Positions 10,335-19,254 of a stretch of 64,000 bases of DNA are shown in pieces. The position numbers were made by a program, and so were the translations under genes. A model generated the notes under the pieces. The model was not told the origin of the DNA, searched no databases, and saw only the letters and a list, made by a program, of their open reading frames with translations. The DNA is from Paenibacillus whitsoniae. GTDB taxonomy: Bacteria; Bacillota; Bacilli; Paenibacillales; NBRC-103111. Location of the stretch: positions 19,087 to 83,086 of the forward strand of contig NZ_RXHU01000004.1 of NCBI RefSeq assembly GCF_003955665.1, given 5' to 3'. Within the stretch, counting starts at the first letter, position 1, and each line of letters starts with the position of its first letter.

Positions 10335-11888
10335 ATGTATACATTTATTATCGTTGACGATGAAGCGCTGATCCGGCGCGGGATGCTGAAAAAAATACAA
10401 GCGGTCCTTCCGGAGGAGACATTGACGTTTGTCGGGGAAGCCGATAATGGCGAATCCGGACTTGAATTGATCAAGCAGGCAGATCCGGACATCGTCATAA
10501 CCGATATGAGAATGCCGGAAATGGACGGGAAATCTTTTCTCAAGCTGCTGCAGCAGGAATACCCTGATAAAAAAATCATCGTTGTGAGCGGCTACTCGGA
10601 TTTTGAGTATATGAAAGAAGCGATCTCCGCTAAGGTGGTCGGCTATTTGTTAAAACCGTTCAGCAAAGAAGAAATCAGCGAAACGCTCAAGAAGGCCGTT
10701 CAAATCATCGAAGCTGAGCGTTCAACACAGCGAAGAATGGCATACAGCGAAATTGAGAAAGAAGAGATCAGCTATCATGCTGATCTTCAGACGTTAAGCC
10801 ATTGGATCATGGGCCTTCAGCATAAGGATAAAGCTCCTGTCCTACGCTCGATTAAGCTGCAAGCGCTGTCCGAGGCAGATCAATATGTGCTGCTGACCCT
10901 TTATACGTCTGAAAAAACAGTTCTGAAGCCCGACTTGCTTCAACAATGCGATGGCGTGAACGTTCCCAGTACGCAAAATGATCAAATCAGCTTCCTACTT
11001 TTGTATCGCTTAGATCGAGACCGCGATCTACAGAAGCTGGCCCTGAGCACCGCAAATCTCATACTGAAAAACACCTCACCATCCTGCGCGTGCATCGGAA
11101 TCAGCAGTGGGAAGGCATCCTTAACGCAGCTGTCCGAGGCTTTCGAAGAAACCGTAGGGACAATGAACGAAAGAACTATCGCGTTCGACAGCCCCCGAAT
11201 CGCCGTCTATCAAGGCGACCTTCAGCCAGCTCCTACTTTCACATGGGACAAGCTGGACGAGCTGCTGTTTTTCCTGGAGTCGGGGAACGCATCTAAAGTC
11301 ATCGAATGGACAGAGAAGTTGTTCGATCATTTCTATTCGGATCCCGGTACTACGCTCGGACAAGTAAAGAGTACCTGCAAGCATCTGATCCATGAGGTAA
11401 GAGATATTTTGAACCGCTACTATGACAACGGCAGCAGCCCAACGTCCTCATCCAGCTTTGAAGCCGTTTTGGCCGCATCCTTCGACGTCCAGTCCATTCG
11501 AACATACTTGCTCCAAGTGCTTCCGAATCTGGCTGATATGCTCGATGAGCGCAGTGTATACACGGCGGAACACGTGGTCGAGAATATAAAGCTCTATATT
11601 GAAAATCACTTCAACAAGGAATTAACACTTGAAAAGATCTCCTCCCTCTTCTTTATGAATCCAAGCTACTGCAGCTACTTATTTAAAGAGAAGACCGGCA
11701 TCAACTTTATCGACTATGTTAATAAAACCCGGATTGAGAAAGCGAAAGCGATGCTCAAGGGCAGCGATGCCAAAGTGTACAAGATTGCCAAGGATCTGGG
11801 ATATGACAATGCCAAATATTTTTTCCGTGTATTTAAAAAAGTAACAGGGCAAACGCCGGAGGAATATCGGCAATCGATCCTGGAATAG
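10335..11888 (+). CDS. YesN-like response regulator, AraC family output
   Basis: 517 aa from ATG 10335 (AGGAG 7 nt upstream, overlapping the end of the kinase gene). The receiver domain covers 1-125 with acidic pocket VDDE, phospho-acceptor Asp57 (ITDMRMPEMDG) and conserved Lys in LLKPF. A long linker follows. The C-terminal ~100 residues form two AraC helix-turn-helices (LEKISSLFFMNPSYCSYLFK and KIAKDLGYDNAKYFFRVFKK). It is cotranscribed with the kinase and most likely activates the divergent GH78 gene and the ABC transporter operon downstream. The shared ATTAACTTTAGC-like sites are candidate targets. Confidence 0.92.
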   Translation: MYTFIIVDDEALIRRGMLKKIQAVLPEETLTFVGEADNGESGLELIKQADPDIVITDMRMPEMDGKSFLKLLQQEYPDKKIIVVSGYSDFEYMKEAISAKVVGYLLKPFSKEEISETLKKAVQIIEAERSTQRRMAYSEIEKEEISYHADLQTLSHWIMGLQHKDKAPVLRSIKLQALSEADQYVLLTLYTSEKTVLKPDLLQQCDGVNVPSTQNDQISFLLLYRLDRDRDLQKLALSTANLILKNTSPSCACIGISSGKASLTQLSEAFEETVGTMNERTIAFDSPRIAVYQGDLQPAPTFTWDKLDELLFFLESGNASKVIEWTEKLFDHFYSDPGTTLGQVKSTCKHLIHEVRDILNRYYDNGSSPTSSSSFEAVLAASFDVQSIRTYLLQVLPNLADMLDERSVYTAEHVVENIKLYIENHFNKELTLEKISSLFFMNPSYCSYLFKEKTGINFIDYVNKTRIEKAKAMLKGSDAKVYKIAKDLGYDNAKYFFRVFKKVTGQTPEEYRQSILE

Positions 11889-11933
11889 AAAAACGACTAA
11901 CTTTCCCAAGTGGCATGGGGGTTAGTCGTTTTC
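11889..11933. terminator. Bidirectional terminator between convergent genes
   Basis: AAAACGACTAAC and GTTAGTCGTTTT form a 12-bp inverted repeat with A- and T-rich flanks on both sides. It separates the response regulator (+) from the convergent GH78-like gene (-). Confidence 0.85.
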
Positions 11934-11943
11934 ATTTGGACCA

Positions 11944-13491
11944 TTATTCCAGGAAATATTTCCGAATAAAGTAGGTGGGCGTGCAGCTCCAAGCATGGCA
12001 ATAGCTGTTGATCAGGTTGCTGCCGTATGGGGAAAGCCGTTTATCCGAAGGGTTGTACAGTTCCCAGAAACAATCCGCTCCATCCTTGACCATCTCGCCC
12101 CAGTAGGCCCTCATCTGCTCCAAAGCCATATCTTTCAGGCCGCTCAAGATCAATGCTTCAATGAGATGATGGTACATGTAAGGTGTGGTCATCCCGATGG
12201 CCGGAGGGTTACGGAATAAACTCCGAAGCAGCTCTGCATGACTTGCCGTATCCAGTACTTCAGCTAACACCATCCAGACCTGTGAAGCCCAGGAAACTTG
12301 TCGTTCCGCACCGCTAATGAATACTTTTTGCTCTGCATCCCACAGATGAGTAACAGCTGCTGCCGATGCCAGCTTGATCGTCACATCGATCCAAGCTGCT
12401 ACTTCGTCTTGTTGCAGCTTCCTGGCCAGCCTCTCACCGCGCTTCAGCGCATAGATCAGAACTGCTTGTGCTGACGCTTGCTTATTGAGATCGTCATGCC
12501 AGTCGATAAAGCACCACCACGTCGTATCATCTCTCACGATTCCCCGTTCATCCAGCCGATCAGCGGCTAGCTTGAGTTGGTCCAAGGCAATCTGCCATAA
12601 GTCCTTAAGGGTATCCCAATCCCCCGTTGCTTCAAAGTAATCGTACAACGTAGCAACGAAGAATAGCGAATAGTCATATAAAAGCGTATCGTCAGCAAGC
12701 GGATGCGGCTTCTCGAACACGCAAGCACTGACCTCGCCGTTCTTAAGCGTCATCCCGCCGAACAGATACAAGCATCGTTTGACCAAATCTGCGTTTTGGA
12801 ACGTCAGATAGTTCGCCTGCGCTTGCAGCCTCAGGTCCCCGATCCACAGCCGGCGGTCCCTCTTGGGACCATCCTCGAACACAGTCTGCATGCAGTCCTG
12901 CAGCGTCTTGATCGCGATGTTGTCCATGACCCGCAAATCCTCAGCAAGACAGGCCGGAAGCGGCTTAATGACGGAGGCATCCCCTGAAGTCACCGCAGTC
13001 ACATGAATATCCGGGAAGGCAATGCTATATTTTCTCGACGTATCGAGCACTTCAATTTTCAAGTATCGAAAGCAATACCGCCGCGGAAGACGGATTTGTG
13101 CTGGCAGCACATCGACATTGATGATTTCGTCCTGTAGCCAGGAACGGCTGAGCCATCCTTGATAATCGTCGAAGGACTCTCCGATTTCACAAGGCATTTC
13201 GCCGAAAGTCAGTTTCAAACGCAACGGCGCATCCGGCGGGCTGCCTACCGGCATCAACGACAGATTCAAATACCCGACTTGATGATCGCCAAAATCGAGA
13301 ACAAAGCTGTCATTCTTGACAAAAGTCCGATGCAGCAAGTTTTCTACGGTGTCTACCGTCTTCACGCTCCAACCCTGAAAGGCATCTTGCTCCGGAACCA
13401 TCTCCACAAGCTGTACGGGGTAAACCTTGGTAGTGCTTAATTCCGGTGTTAATGTTTGTGCGATTTCAATTAGCTTCAAATTATTCGGCAT
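11944..13491 (-). CDS. GH78-like six-hairpin protein with altered catalytic motif
   Basis: 515 aa from ATG 13491 (AAGGG upstream); GTG 13500, overlapping the permease stop, is the alternative. An N-terminal beta-sandwich of ~180 residues precedes an alpha/alpha six-hairpin domain like that of GH78 enzymes. The signature equivalent to DCPQRDERLGWTGD reads DGPKRDRRLWIGDLRLQA (about residues 207-224), so Arg replaces the general-acid Glu while the flanking Asp residues remain. There is no signal peptide. It is the last gene of the permease operon. It may hydrolyse a rhamnoside with other residues or a different sugar, or have lost activity. I recall related sequences annotated only as sugar hydrolases. 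Confidence 0.75.
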   Translation of the reverse strand: MPNNLKLIEIAQTLTPELSTTKVYPVQLVEMVPEQDAFQGWSVKTVDTVENLLHRTFVKNDSFVLDFGDHQVGYLNLSLMPVGSPPDAPLRLKLTFGEMPCEIGESFDDYQGWLSRSWLQDEIINVDVLPAQIRLPRRYCFRYLKIEVLDTSRKYSIAFPDIHVTAVTSGDASVIKPLPACLAEDLRVMDNIAIKTLQDCMQTVFEDGPKRDRRLWIGDLRLQAQANYLTFQNADLVKRCLYLFGGMTLKNGEVSACVFEKPHPLADDTLLYDYSLFFVATLYDYFEATGDWDTLKDLWQIALDQLKLAADRLDERGIVRDDTTWWCFIDWHDDLNKQASAQAVLIYALKRGERLARKLQQDEVAAWIDVTIKLASAAAVTHLWDAEQKVFISGAERQVSWASQVWMVLAEVLDTASHAELLRSLFRNPPAIGMTTPYMYHHLIEALILSGLKDMALEQMRAYWGEMVKDGADCFWELYNPSDKRLSPYGSNLINSYCHAWSCTPTYFIRKYFLE

Positions 13492-13496
13492 CTCGA

Positions 13497-14324
13497 TCAC
13501 CCTTTAACTGCACCAACAGTCATACCGCCGATGAAGAACTTTTGTAAGAACGCAAAGATAACAAGCAGAGGGAGTGCGCACAAGAAACAAGCAGCGAACA
13601 GTACGTTCCACGCCGTAGGATTCGTCTGATCCCCCATGAAGCCCAGCATTGCCAGCGGCAGAGGTGACTGCGCGGCCTTCGAGATAAAGATCATATTGAA
13701 GAAATAGTCGTTCCAGATCCACACGCCTTGCGTGATGATAACGGACACTGTGACTGGAAGCAGCAGCGGGAATACAATTTGCCAGAAGCGGCGCAGCAGC
13801 CCCGCTCCATCGATGAGTGCAGATTCCTCTACCTCGACCGGTACGCTGGATTTGATGAACCCCGTGTACAAGAAGGAGGAGAACGGTATACTGCACGTAA
13901 TAAACATGAGGATTGGCGTGTACTGCGAGCTTGGAATATGAAGCCCTTGAATCGTTTGTACAATTGGAATAATGACCATTTGACTCGGGATGACAAGACC
14001 GGACAAAAAGAAAATATAAAGAAATTTGCTGATTCGGTTATTCATACGAGCAACTGGATAGGCAGCCATAGCCGTAAAAATAACAACAATGATAACGGAA
14101 GTCGCTGTTAATACCAAGCTGTTCGTTAGCGCCTGCATAAAGTGCATTTTCGTGAAAGCCGCCTTGTAGCTCTCCAGTGTAAACTCATTGAAGAGCAGCA
14201 GCGGGTTGGTCATATTCTTGATCGAACGGAACGAGCTCGACAAGGCAATAATCAATGGCAGCAGGTTGATAATTAGAAGCGCGGAGACCAGCACATGAGT
14301 GACGGATTGCTTGGCCAGTTTCAT
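13497..14324 (-). CDS. ABC sugar transporter permease (MalG/AraQ type)
   Basis: 275 aa with about six membrane segments. The EAA loop (EVEESALIDGAGLLRRFWQI) docks the ATPase, and the C-terminal GAVKG ending is typical of CUT1 second permeases. It imports an oligosaccharide together with the upstream permease and binding protein. Its start overlaps the upstream permease stop (ATGA), indicating translational coupling, and it nearly abuts the GH78-like gene. No ATPase gene is present in the window; CUT1 systems in this group usually share an MsmX-type ATPase encoded elsewhere. Confidence 0.92.
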   Translation of the reverse strand: MKLAKQSVTHVLVSALLIINLLPLIIALSSSFRSIKNMTNPLLLFNEFTLESYKAAFTKMHFMQALTNSLVLTATSVIIVVIFTAMAAYPVARMNNRISKFLYIFFLSGLVIPSQMVIIPIVQTIQGLHIPSSQYTPILMFITCSIPFSSFLYTGFIKSSVPVEVEESALIDGAGLLRRFWQIVFPLLLPVTVSVIITQGVWIWNDYFFNMIFISKAAQSPLPLAMLGFMGDQTNPTAWNVLFAACFLCALPLLVIFAFLQKFFIGGMTVGAVKG

Positions 14325-15202
14325 GCCGATACCTCCCTCTTATTGAGCTTAAGGACAAAGTAAGTCGTGATCATGATAATGACGGCGAAGGAAATGACGG
14401 CAAGCGCCGATGCTTTGCCGAATTGCTGCTCTTTGAATGCGATATTGAAAATATCGACAAGCAGCGTCGTCGTTGCCCGTCCCGGACCGCCATTGGTCAT
14501 AATGAACGGGTAGTCGAAGGCTTTGAGGCCGTTGATGATGCTTAACGTGAAATTAATCGTAATCGCGGTAGCCAGCATCGGCAGGCGAATCAATCTCGTA
14601 ATTTGCCAGGAGCTCGCGCCATCCATTTTGCCTGCTTCAATCATATCTTGCGGAACTGTCTGAAGCCCGGCCAAGAAGATCACAGTACTCGTACCGATAT
14701 GTTTCCAAATCTCTACGGTCGTAATGGCGTATAAAGCGGAGTTATAGGATCCAAGCAAATTCAAATCGCTGCCGTTAAGGTGGAACCAGTTCAGAACGGT
14801 GGCTAACAAGCCGCTTTCCGGCATGTAAACGTAGCTCCAGATGAAGCCTACAACAATCGCGCTAAATAAAGTTGGAATATATGCTGCTGTACGATAAAAG
14901 CCAGTGGCTCGTATTTTCATATTTAGAAGAAACGCTAGACCAAGGGATACCAGGTTGCTGAAAATAACGAATACGACGGTATAAATCAAGGTATTGGCTA
15001 ACGAAGACCCCGCTATGCCATCTTTAAACAGCTGCTTGAAATTATCAAATCCGATGTAGGTATAGCTTTGAACAAATCCGTTATAATCCGTAACGCTATA
15101 CTGGAAGAGCTTGAGGATCGGGACGATCCAGAATACCAGGTAAAAAGCCAACGCGGGGACAACGAACCAATACATCGTTTTCTTCATGACGGCTGAGTTC
15201 AT
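14321..15202 (-). CDS. ABC sugar transporter permease (MalF/UgpA type)
   Basis: 293 aa from ATG 15202, preceded by AAAGGA about 9 nt upstream; the longer frame to 15280 overlaps the intergenic hairpin and is unlikely. Six membrane segments; EAA loop EAGKMDGASSWQITRLIRLP. The segment TNGGPGRATTTLLVDIFNIAF is typical of MalF-like subunits. First permease of the rhamnoside transporter, 65 nt after the binding-protein gene. Confidence 0.92.
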   Translation of the reverse strand: MNSAVMKKTMYWFVVPALAFYLVFWIVPILKLFQYSVTDYNGFVQSYTYIGFDNFKQLFKDGIAGSSLANTLIYTVVFVIFSNLVSLGLAFLLNMKIRATGFYRTAAYIPTLFSAIVVGFIWSYVYMPESGLLATVLNWFHLNGSDLNLLGSYNSALYAITTVEIWKHIGTSTVIFLAGLQTVPQDMIEAGKMDGASSWQITRLIRLPMLATAITINFTLSIINGLKAFDYPFIMTNGGPGRATTTLLVDIFNIAFKEQQFGKASALAVISFAVIIMITTYFVLKLNKREVSA

Positions 15203-15231
15203 GTGGGTGATTCCTTTCTCACTAATAATTA

Positions 15232-15257
15232 GGGGGAATCTGATTGGCGATTCCCCC
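15232..15257 (-). terminator. Intercistronic stem-loop after the binding-protein gene
   Basis: A perfect 9-bp stem (GGGGGAATC / GATTCCCCC) with an 8-base loop lies between the binding protein and permease genes. It has no T-run, so it is more likely an mRNA 3'-protecting or partly terminating element. Such elements commonly give higher levels of the binding protein than of the permeases. Confidence 0.6.
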
Positions 15258-15267
15258 TGGGCAAGAT

Positions 15268-16611
15268 TTACTTTTTCCAAAGCTCGTTAAACTTGTCTTG
15301 CATCGCCTTCGTCACATCTTCTGGCGTCGTATTTCTTCCGCCGATGATCTCGCCAAATTTGGACTGCAGCACATCAGCTACACCATTCGGCCACATCACG
15401 TTAGCAAAGTAGATGGAATTGCCTGTTTTCTGATAATCCGTATAGGAATCTTTATAGAGGTCATTCGTCAAAGGCACACCGTTGAAGGCGCTAATCGAAG
15501 GGTTGTTCTTCACCCAAGCATCGAACAGATCGGATTTTGTATCAAACCAGTAGTTCAACACTTGCTTCACAGCATCCATGTTTTTGGTCTTCGCGTTAAC
15601 AGCCCAGCCTGCTGCAGTGGAAACAGCTTGCCATGTTGGTTGACCCTTCTCATTTCCCGGCAGTGGGAAGAAACCGCGTTGGAAATCTACCGCACCTTTC
15701 GCCGTCATCGTTGGGAAATCCCAAGTGCCGTCGAACGCCATAGCCGCTTTGCCGTCAACGAACATTTGTGTTGCTTGCGCTCCCCCGAGACCAAGCGTGT
15801 TTTTTGCGATATAGCCTTTGGCATAGAGCTCTTTATACATCGAAACGGCTTTCACCCATTTCGGATCTGTCAACTGTTTTTCACCGGCTTGCAGCTTCGT
15901 ATCAAAATCCTTCTCACCCGAGTACACCGTATTCGCAGCCAATTGGTACATACCAAATTGAATCCACCACGGGTCCTTGTCGCCCATTACAATTGGCGTG
16001 ATTCCCGCATCTTTCAGCTTCTGACAATCGGCCAGGAAGGTATCCCAGTCCCTTGGAACTTCTGTGATGCCGGCTTTCGCGAACAAATCTTTGTTGTAGT
16101 AAGTACCCAAAATATCGATACCTTTGGCCACGCCGTAGATTTTGCCGTTAGCAGACATATCTTCCTTTGCACCGGTGCTGATGTTGCTCATGAACGGCAG
16201 GTCAGACAGATCCGCCAGATAACCTGCTTTGGCTAGATCGATCACCGCTGCAGCCGAGCCCATTCTAGGCCAAACGCGGAAAAAGTCAGGCGCTTCGCCG
16301 GCTGCAAGCTTGGTTTTAATCGATGTTTTATATTGATCGTCAGGGAGTTTCTGCACTTCGAGCGTGATGTTCGGGAACTTCTCATGCACCATCTTAGGCA
16401 GAATGTCCAGCTCGAAATCCTGGCCGTCCGCCGCTTTATTCCCCGATACAACCATCGTCAAAGTAACGTTCGAACCGGATTTCGCATCCTTGCCGCCAGC
16501 GCTAGCTGATGTGTTGGACGCATTGTTTGAAGCGCTGCCGCAGCCGCTGAGCAAGACGAGAACCGAAGTTATTGCTGCCGTACCGGTTAGAATTGTCTTT
16601 ATTTTCTTCAA
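15268..16611 (-). CDS. Sugar-binding lipoprotein of the rhamnoside ABC transporter
   Basis: 447 aa from TTG 16611, with GGGGA 8 nt upstream; ATG 16620 directly abuts that ribosome site and is less likely. A lipoprotein signal peptide ends in the lipobox LLSG-C, followed by a Ser/Asn/Ala-rich linker. The rest is a family-1 solute-binding protein (SBP_bac_1) with typical segments such as WDTFLADCQKLKDAGITPI. It is anchored outside the membrane and delivers the sugar to the two permeases downstream. It is the first gene of the operon, with a regulated-looking promoter at about 16675-16700. Confidence 0.92.
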   Translation of the reverse strand: MKKIKTILTGTAAITSVLVLLSGCGSASNNASNTSASAGGKDAKSGSNVTLTMVVSGNKAADGQDFELDILPKMVHEKFPNITLEVQKLPDDQYKTSIKTKLAAGEAPDFFRVWPRMGSAAAVIDLAKAGYLADLSDLPFMSNISTGAKEDMSANGKIYGVAKGIDILGTYYNKDLFAKAGITEVPRDWDTFLADCQKLKDAGITPIVMGDKDPWWIQFGMYQLAANTVYSGEKDFDTKLQAGEKQLTDPKWVKAVSMYKELYAKGYIAKNTLGLGGAQATQMFVDGKAAMAFDGTWDFPTMTAKGAVDFQRGFFPLPGNEKGQPTWQAVSTAAGWAVNAKTKNMDAVKQVLNYWFDTKSDLFDAWVKNNPSISAFNGVPLTNDLYKDSYTDYQKTGNSIYFANVMWPNGVADVLQSKFGEIIGGRNTTPEDVTKAMQDKFNELWKK

Positions 16612-16674
16612 ATGAACCATTCCCCTTTTGTTAAAATGATGATCTTTCTTGTCTCTAATCATAATGGGGTTATG

Positions 16675-16703
16675 AGTATATTTACTTTAGCAATTAAAGT
16701 GCA
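16675..16703 (-). promoter_or_regulatory. Promoter and candidate operator of the binding-protein operon
   Basis: On the minus strand TATACT (16680-16675) is a candidate -10. Directly upstream lies the palindrome ACTTTA-N5-TAAAGT (16684-16700), overlapping ATTTACTTTAGC (16680-16691). The latter differs by one base from the site at 8472-8483 before the kinase gene. The -35 (TGCACT) is poor, which fits activator control. Inference only. Confidence 0.45.
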
Positions 16704-16745
16704 CTATTTTTAGATTAAGATACTTTATTTCTTATAAAAAGATAA

Positions 16746-16779
16746 AAAAGACAGCCTCGACTTTTGTCGAAGCTGCCTT
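16746..16779 (-). terminator. Terminator downstream of thyA
   Basis: Minus-strand hairpin AGGCAGCTTCGA / TCGAGGCTGTCT with loop CAAAAG and two mismatches, followed by TTTTTT. It follows the thyA stop closely. Confidence 0.75.
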
Positions 16780-16794
16780 TCTTTCGTACAGATC

Positions 16795-17589
16795 CTAGAT
16801 CGCAATCGGCGCTTTAATCCCCGGGTGATAGGTGTATCCTTCAAACACGAAGTCTTCAAATTGATAATCGAAAATCGAGTCCGGCTTGCGCTGAATCGTC
16901 AACTTCGGCAGCGGGTAAGGCTCTCTGGTCAACTGCAGCTCCACTTGCTCCAGGTGGTTCAGATAAATATGCACGTCGCCGCCTGTCCAGATCAGATCGC
17001 CGACTTCGAGATCGCACTGCTGCGCCACCATATGTGTGAGCAGCGCATAGGAGGCGAGGTTGAAAGGGAGCCCCAGGAATGTGTCCACGGACCTCATCTG
17101 AAACATACAGCTCAGCTTGCCGTCCGCCACATAGAACTGAAAAGCATAATGGCAAGGCGGCAACGCCATGTTATCTACTTCAGCCGGGTTCCAGGCGCTG
17201 ACAAGATGACGGCGGGAATCCGGATTTCGCTTGATCTGCTCGATCAATTTCGCGATCTGGTCAATGACCTCGCCGTTCGGACCTTGCCAAGTCCGCCATT
17301 GGGCGCCATATACCCGGCCGAGGTTGCCTTCTTCGTCCGCCCACTCATCCCAGATCGTCACGCCGTTGTCGAGCAAATATTTCACGTTCGTGCTTCCGCT
17401 GATGAACCACAGCAGCTCGTGTACGATGGATTTGATGTGCAGTCTTTTGGTTGTCAGCAGCGGAAAGCCTTCTTGCAGGTTGATCCGCATTTGCCGGCCG
17501 AAAACAGAAGTTGTGCCTGTGCCGGTCCGGTCTTCTTTACGAACTCCATGATCCATTACGTCACGGAGAAGATCTAGGTACGCTTTCAT
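16795..17589 (-). CDS. thyA: Thymidylate synthase
   Basis: 264 aa, the same length as the E. coli enzyme and nearly full-length conserved. It makes dTMP from dUMP using methylene-tetrahydrofolate. The catalytic nucleophile is Cys146 in [12 protein letters not shown]; phosphate-binding Arg residues occur in DRTGTGT and [10 protein letters not shown]; folate-site residues lie near GLPFNLASY. The usual QRSxDxFLG stretch reads MRSVDTFLG here. AGGTGA lies just before the ATG. It is often followed by folA in Bacilli, but here it is flanked by a sugar locus and a deacetylase and appears monocistronic. Confidence 0.97.
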   Translation of the reverse strand: MKAYLDLLRDVMDHGVRKEDRTGTGTTSVFGRQMRINLQEGFPLLTTKRLHIKSIVHELLWFISGSTNVKYLLDNGVTIWDEWADEEGNLGRVYGAQWRTWQGPNGEVIDQIAKLIEQIKRNPDSRRHLVSAWNPAEVDNMALPPCHYAFQFYVADGKLSCMFQMRSVDTFLGLPFNLASYALLTHMVAQQCDLEVGDLIWTGGDVHIYLNHLEQVELQLTREPYPLPKLTIQRKPDSIFDYQFEDFVFEGYTYHPGIKAPIAI

Positions 17590-17680
17590 GGTTCACCTCA
17601 TACATTTTTTCGCCGCGGGGCCTATCTCTGCATTATATAACGAATCTCTTATTTTCACTATGATTTCATGGGTATTGCCA

Positions 17681-17718
17681 TAAAAAACAAGCAGGAGCCG
17701 CTTAATCCTCGGCTCCTG
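17681..17718 (-). terminator. Terminator of the polysaccharide deacetylase gene
   Basis: CAGGAGCCG / CGGCTCCTG 9-bp perfect stem (17692-17718) followed on the minus strand by CTTGTTTTTTA. Confidence 0.85.
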
Positions 17719-17727
17719 TTTCATTCT

Positions 17728-18453
17728 TCACGGATGCTTTGCGGGGACTGCTTTCCGGTAAGTTAACAACTCGGATACAGTAACGAACCGATAGCCTCTC
17801 TTCTCCAATTCGGGCAAAATCCGCTTCAACGCCTCGATCGTTTGAGTACGCCCCTCCACATAATCGTGGAACAATACGATGTCGCCGTTTCTCGAATTGT
17901 TTAAAACTTTATTGACAATTTTATCGACCCCTGGCGTGCTCCAATCCTTCGTATCCAAATGCCAAGACCACATAATCATCTTGTAACCTTCTTGTTTGAC
18001 AATACTGACTAAGCTTTCGTTATAAAATCCGCCAGGCGGCCGAAATAATTGACATCGAATCCCCGCTACGTTGTAGATGACGTCTTCGGCTTTTTTAATT
18101 TCCGTTTTCATATTCGTTCGTTTGGAAAGGTAAGCATGGCTATATGTATGATTGGCGATCTCATGTCCTTCGCTTACTTCTCGTTTCAGCACGTCAGGAT
18201 ACAGGTTGATCTTATTCCCCACTACAAAAAAAGTCGCTTTCGCATGATATTGCTTGAGCAAATCCAGGATCTCGGGGGTATACCTTGGGTGTGGGCCATC
18301 ATCGAAAGTTAAGGCGATCACTTTCTCATCAGTACTGATTTCCCATACGACCTCCCCGCGTGTTTCATAATAAGATCTGTCCTTGGGAGAAGCGGCATAA
18401 CCAACGGACTGAAAGAGTAAAAAGAGTAAAGAAAAGGTGACTATCTTGCGCAT
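17728..18453 (-). CDS. Secreted polysaccharide deacetylase (NodB/PdaA-like)
   Basis: 241 aa. A signal peptide (MRKIVTFSLLFLLFQSVGYAA) precedes a carbohydrate esterase 4 domain. Motif 1 TFDDGPHP holds the catalytic base Asp and metal Asp. Motif 2 HEIANHTYSH supplies the two metal His residues. Motif 3 is FRPPGGFYN and a later motif is DIVLFHD. It should remove acetyl groups from N-acetylglucosamine or muramic acid in peptidoglycan or an exopolysaccharide, outside the membrane. It has its own terminator and 195 nt of upstream sequence. Whether it is a spore-cortex PdaA or a vegetative enzyme cannot be told from sequence alone. Confidence 0.9.
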   Translation of the reverse strand: MRKIVTFSLLFLLFQSVGYAASPKDRSYYETRGEVVWEISTDEKVIALTFDDGPHPRYTPEILDLLKQYHAKATFFVVGNKINLYPDVLKREVSEGHEIANHTYSHAYLSKRTNMKTEIKKAEDVIYNVAGIRCQLFRPPGGFYNESLVSIVKQEGYKMIMWSWHLDTKDWSTPGVDKIVNKVLNNSRNGDIVLFHDYVEGRTQTIEALKRILPELEKRGYRFVTVSELLTYRKAVPAKHP

Positions 18454-18648
18454 TGTTGCCTCCTAATGTCAGTACTTTTGTAAACCTTAGGATGCACCAA
18501 TTCATGGATTTAACTCATACTTTAGAAAGTGTTCACACTTGTGGAAGATTCGACAATACCTCCCCTTTTCCACCCGTAGACAAGCCACCAGGGAAAATTC
18601 ATAATGATAGATGAATGTCCACTTATTCCCAAGGAGTGATTGTCTGCC

Positions 18649-19206
18649 ATGTCCAAAAAGATCCTGCTTCTAACCGGCGATGCTGCCGAAGTGCTGGAAA
18701 TCTATTACCCTTACTTCCGTGTATTAGAGGAAGGGTACGATGCGGTCATTGCTTCACCTACGAAAAAAGTGCTTCGCACCGTCGTTCACGATTTCGTGGA
18801 GGACTGGGAAACGTATACGGAAAAACCGGCGCACCAGCTCCCTTCGCATATCGCGTTTGCGGATGTGGACCCGAGCGAGTATACGGGTCTGATCATTCCC
18901 GGCGGCCGCGCGCCGGAATACATTCGCGGAAGCGAAGATGTGCCGCGCATTCTTCGCCATTTCATTGAGGCAGACAAGCCGATCGGCGCGATCTGCCACG
19001 GGGCGCAGGTCTTTGCCGCGCTCAAAGACAGCCGCGTCTTCGAAGGCCGCACGATGACGGCCTACAACGCATGCCGCCTGGACGTCGAGTCCCTCGGCGC
19101 AACTTACACAACGGACACGCTGCACGTGGACGGCAAGCTTGTGAGCGGACACGCATGGCCGGATCTGCCGGGCTTCATGCGTGAGTTTTTGAAGCTGCTG
19201 GCGTAG
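18649..19206 (+). CDS. DJ-1/PfpI family protein
   Basis: 185 aa from ATG 18649, with AAGGAG 12 nt upstream; a TTG at 18640 lies too close to that site. Flavodoxin-like glutamine-amidotransferase fold with nucleophile elbow AICHGAQ, where Cys is the reactive residue, and an acidic partner in GGRAPEYIRG. Members act as proteases, deglycases or stress chaperones; no specific substrate can be assigned. It stands alone on the plus strand and ends at a terminator shared with the convergent FadR-type gene. Confidence 0.85.
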   Translation: MSKKILLLTGDAAEVLEIYYPYFRVLEEGYDAVIASPTKKVLRTVVHDFVEDWETYTEKPAHQLPSHIAFADVDPSEYTGLIIPGGRAPEYIRGSEDVPRILRHFIEADKPIGAICHGAQVFAALKDSRVFEGRTMTAYNACRLDVESLGATYTTDTLHVDGKLVSGHAWPDLPGFMREFLKLLA

Positions 19207-19228
19207 AAGACGCCGGCAGAACGGACGA

Positions 19229-19252
19229 AAGGCTGCCCCGAGAGGCAGCCTT
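19229..19252. terminator. Bidirectional terminator
   Basis: AAGGCTGCC / GGCAGCCTT 9-bp perfect stem with loop CCGAGA and CTTCATT on the plus side. It lies between the convergent DJ-1/PfpI and FadR-type genes. Confidence 0.8.
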
Positions 19253-19254
19253 CT

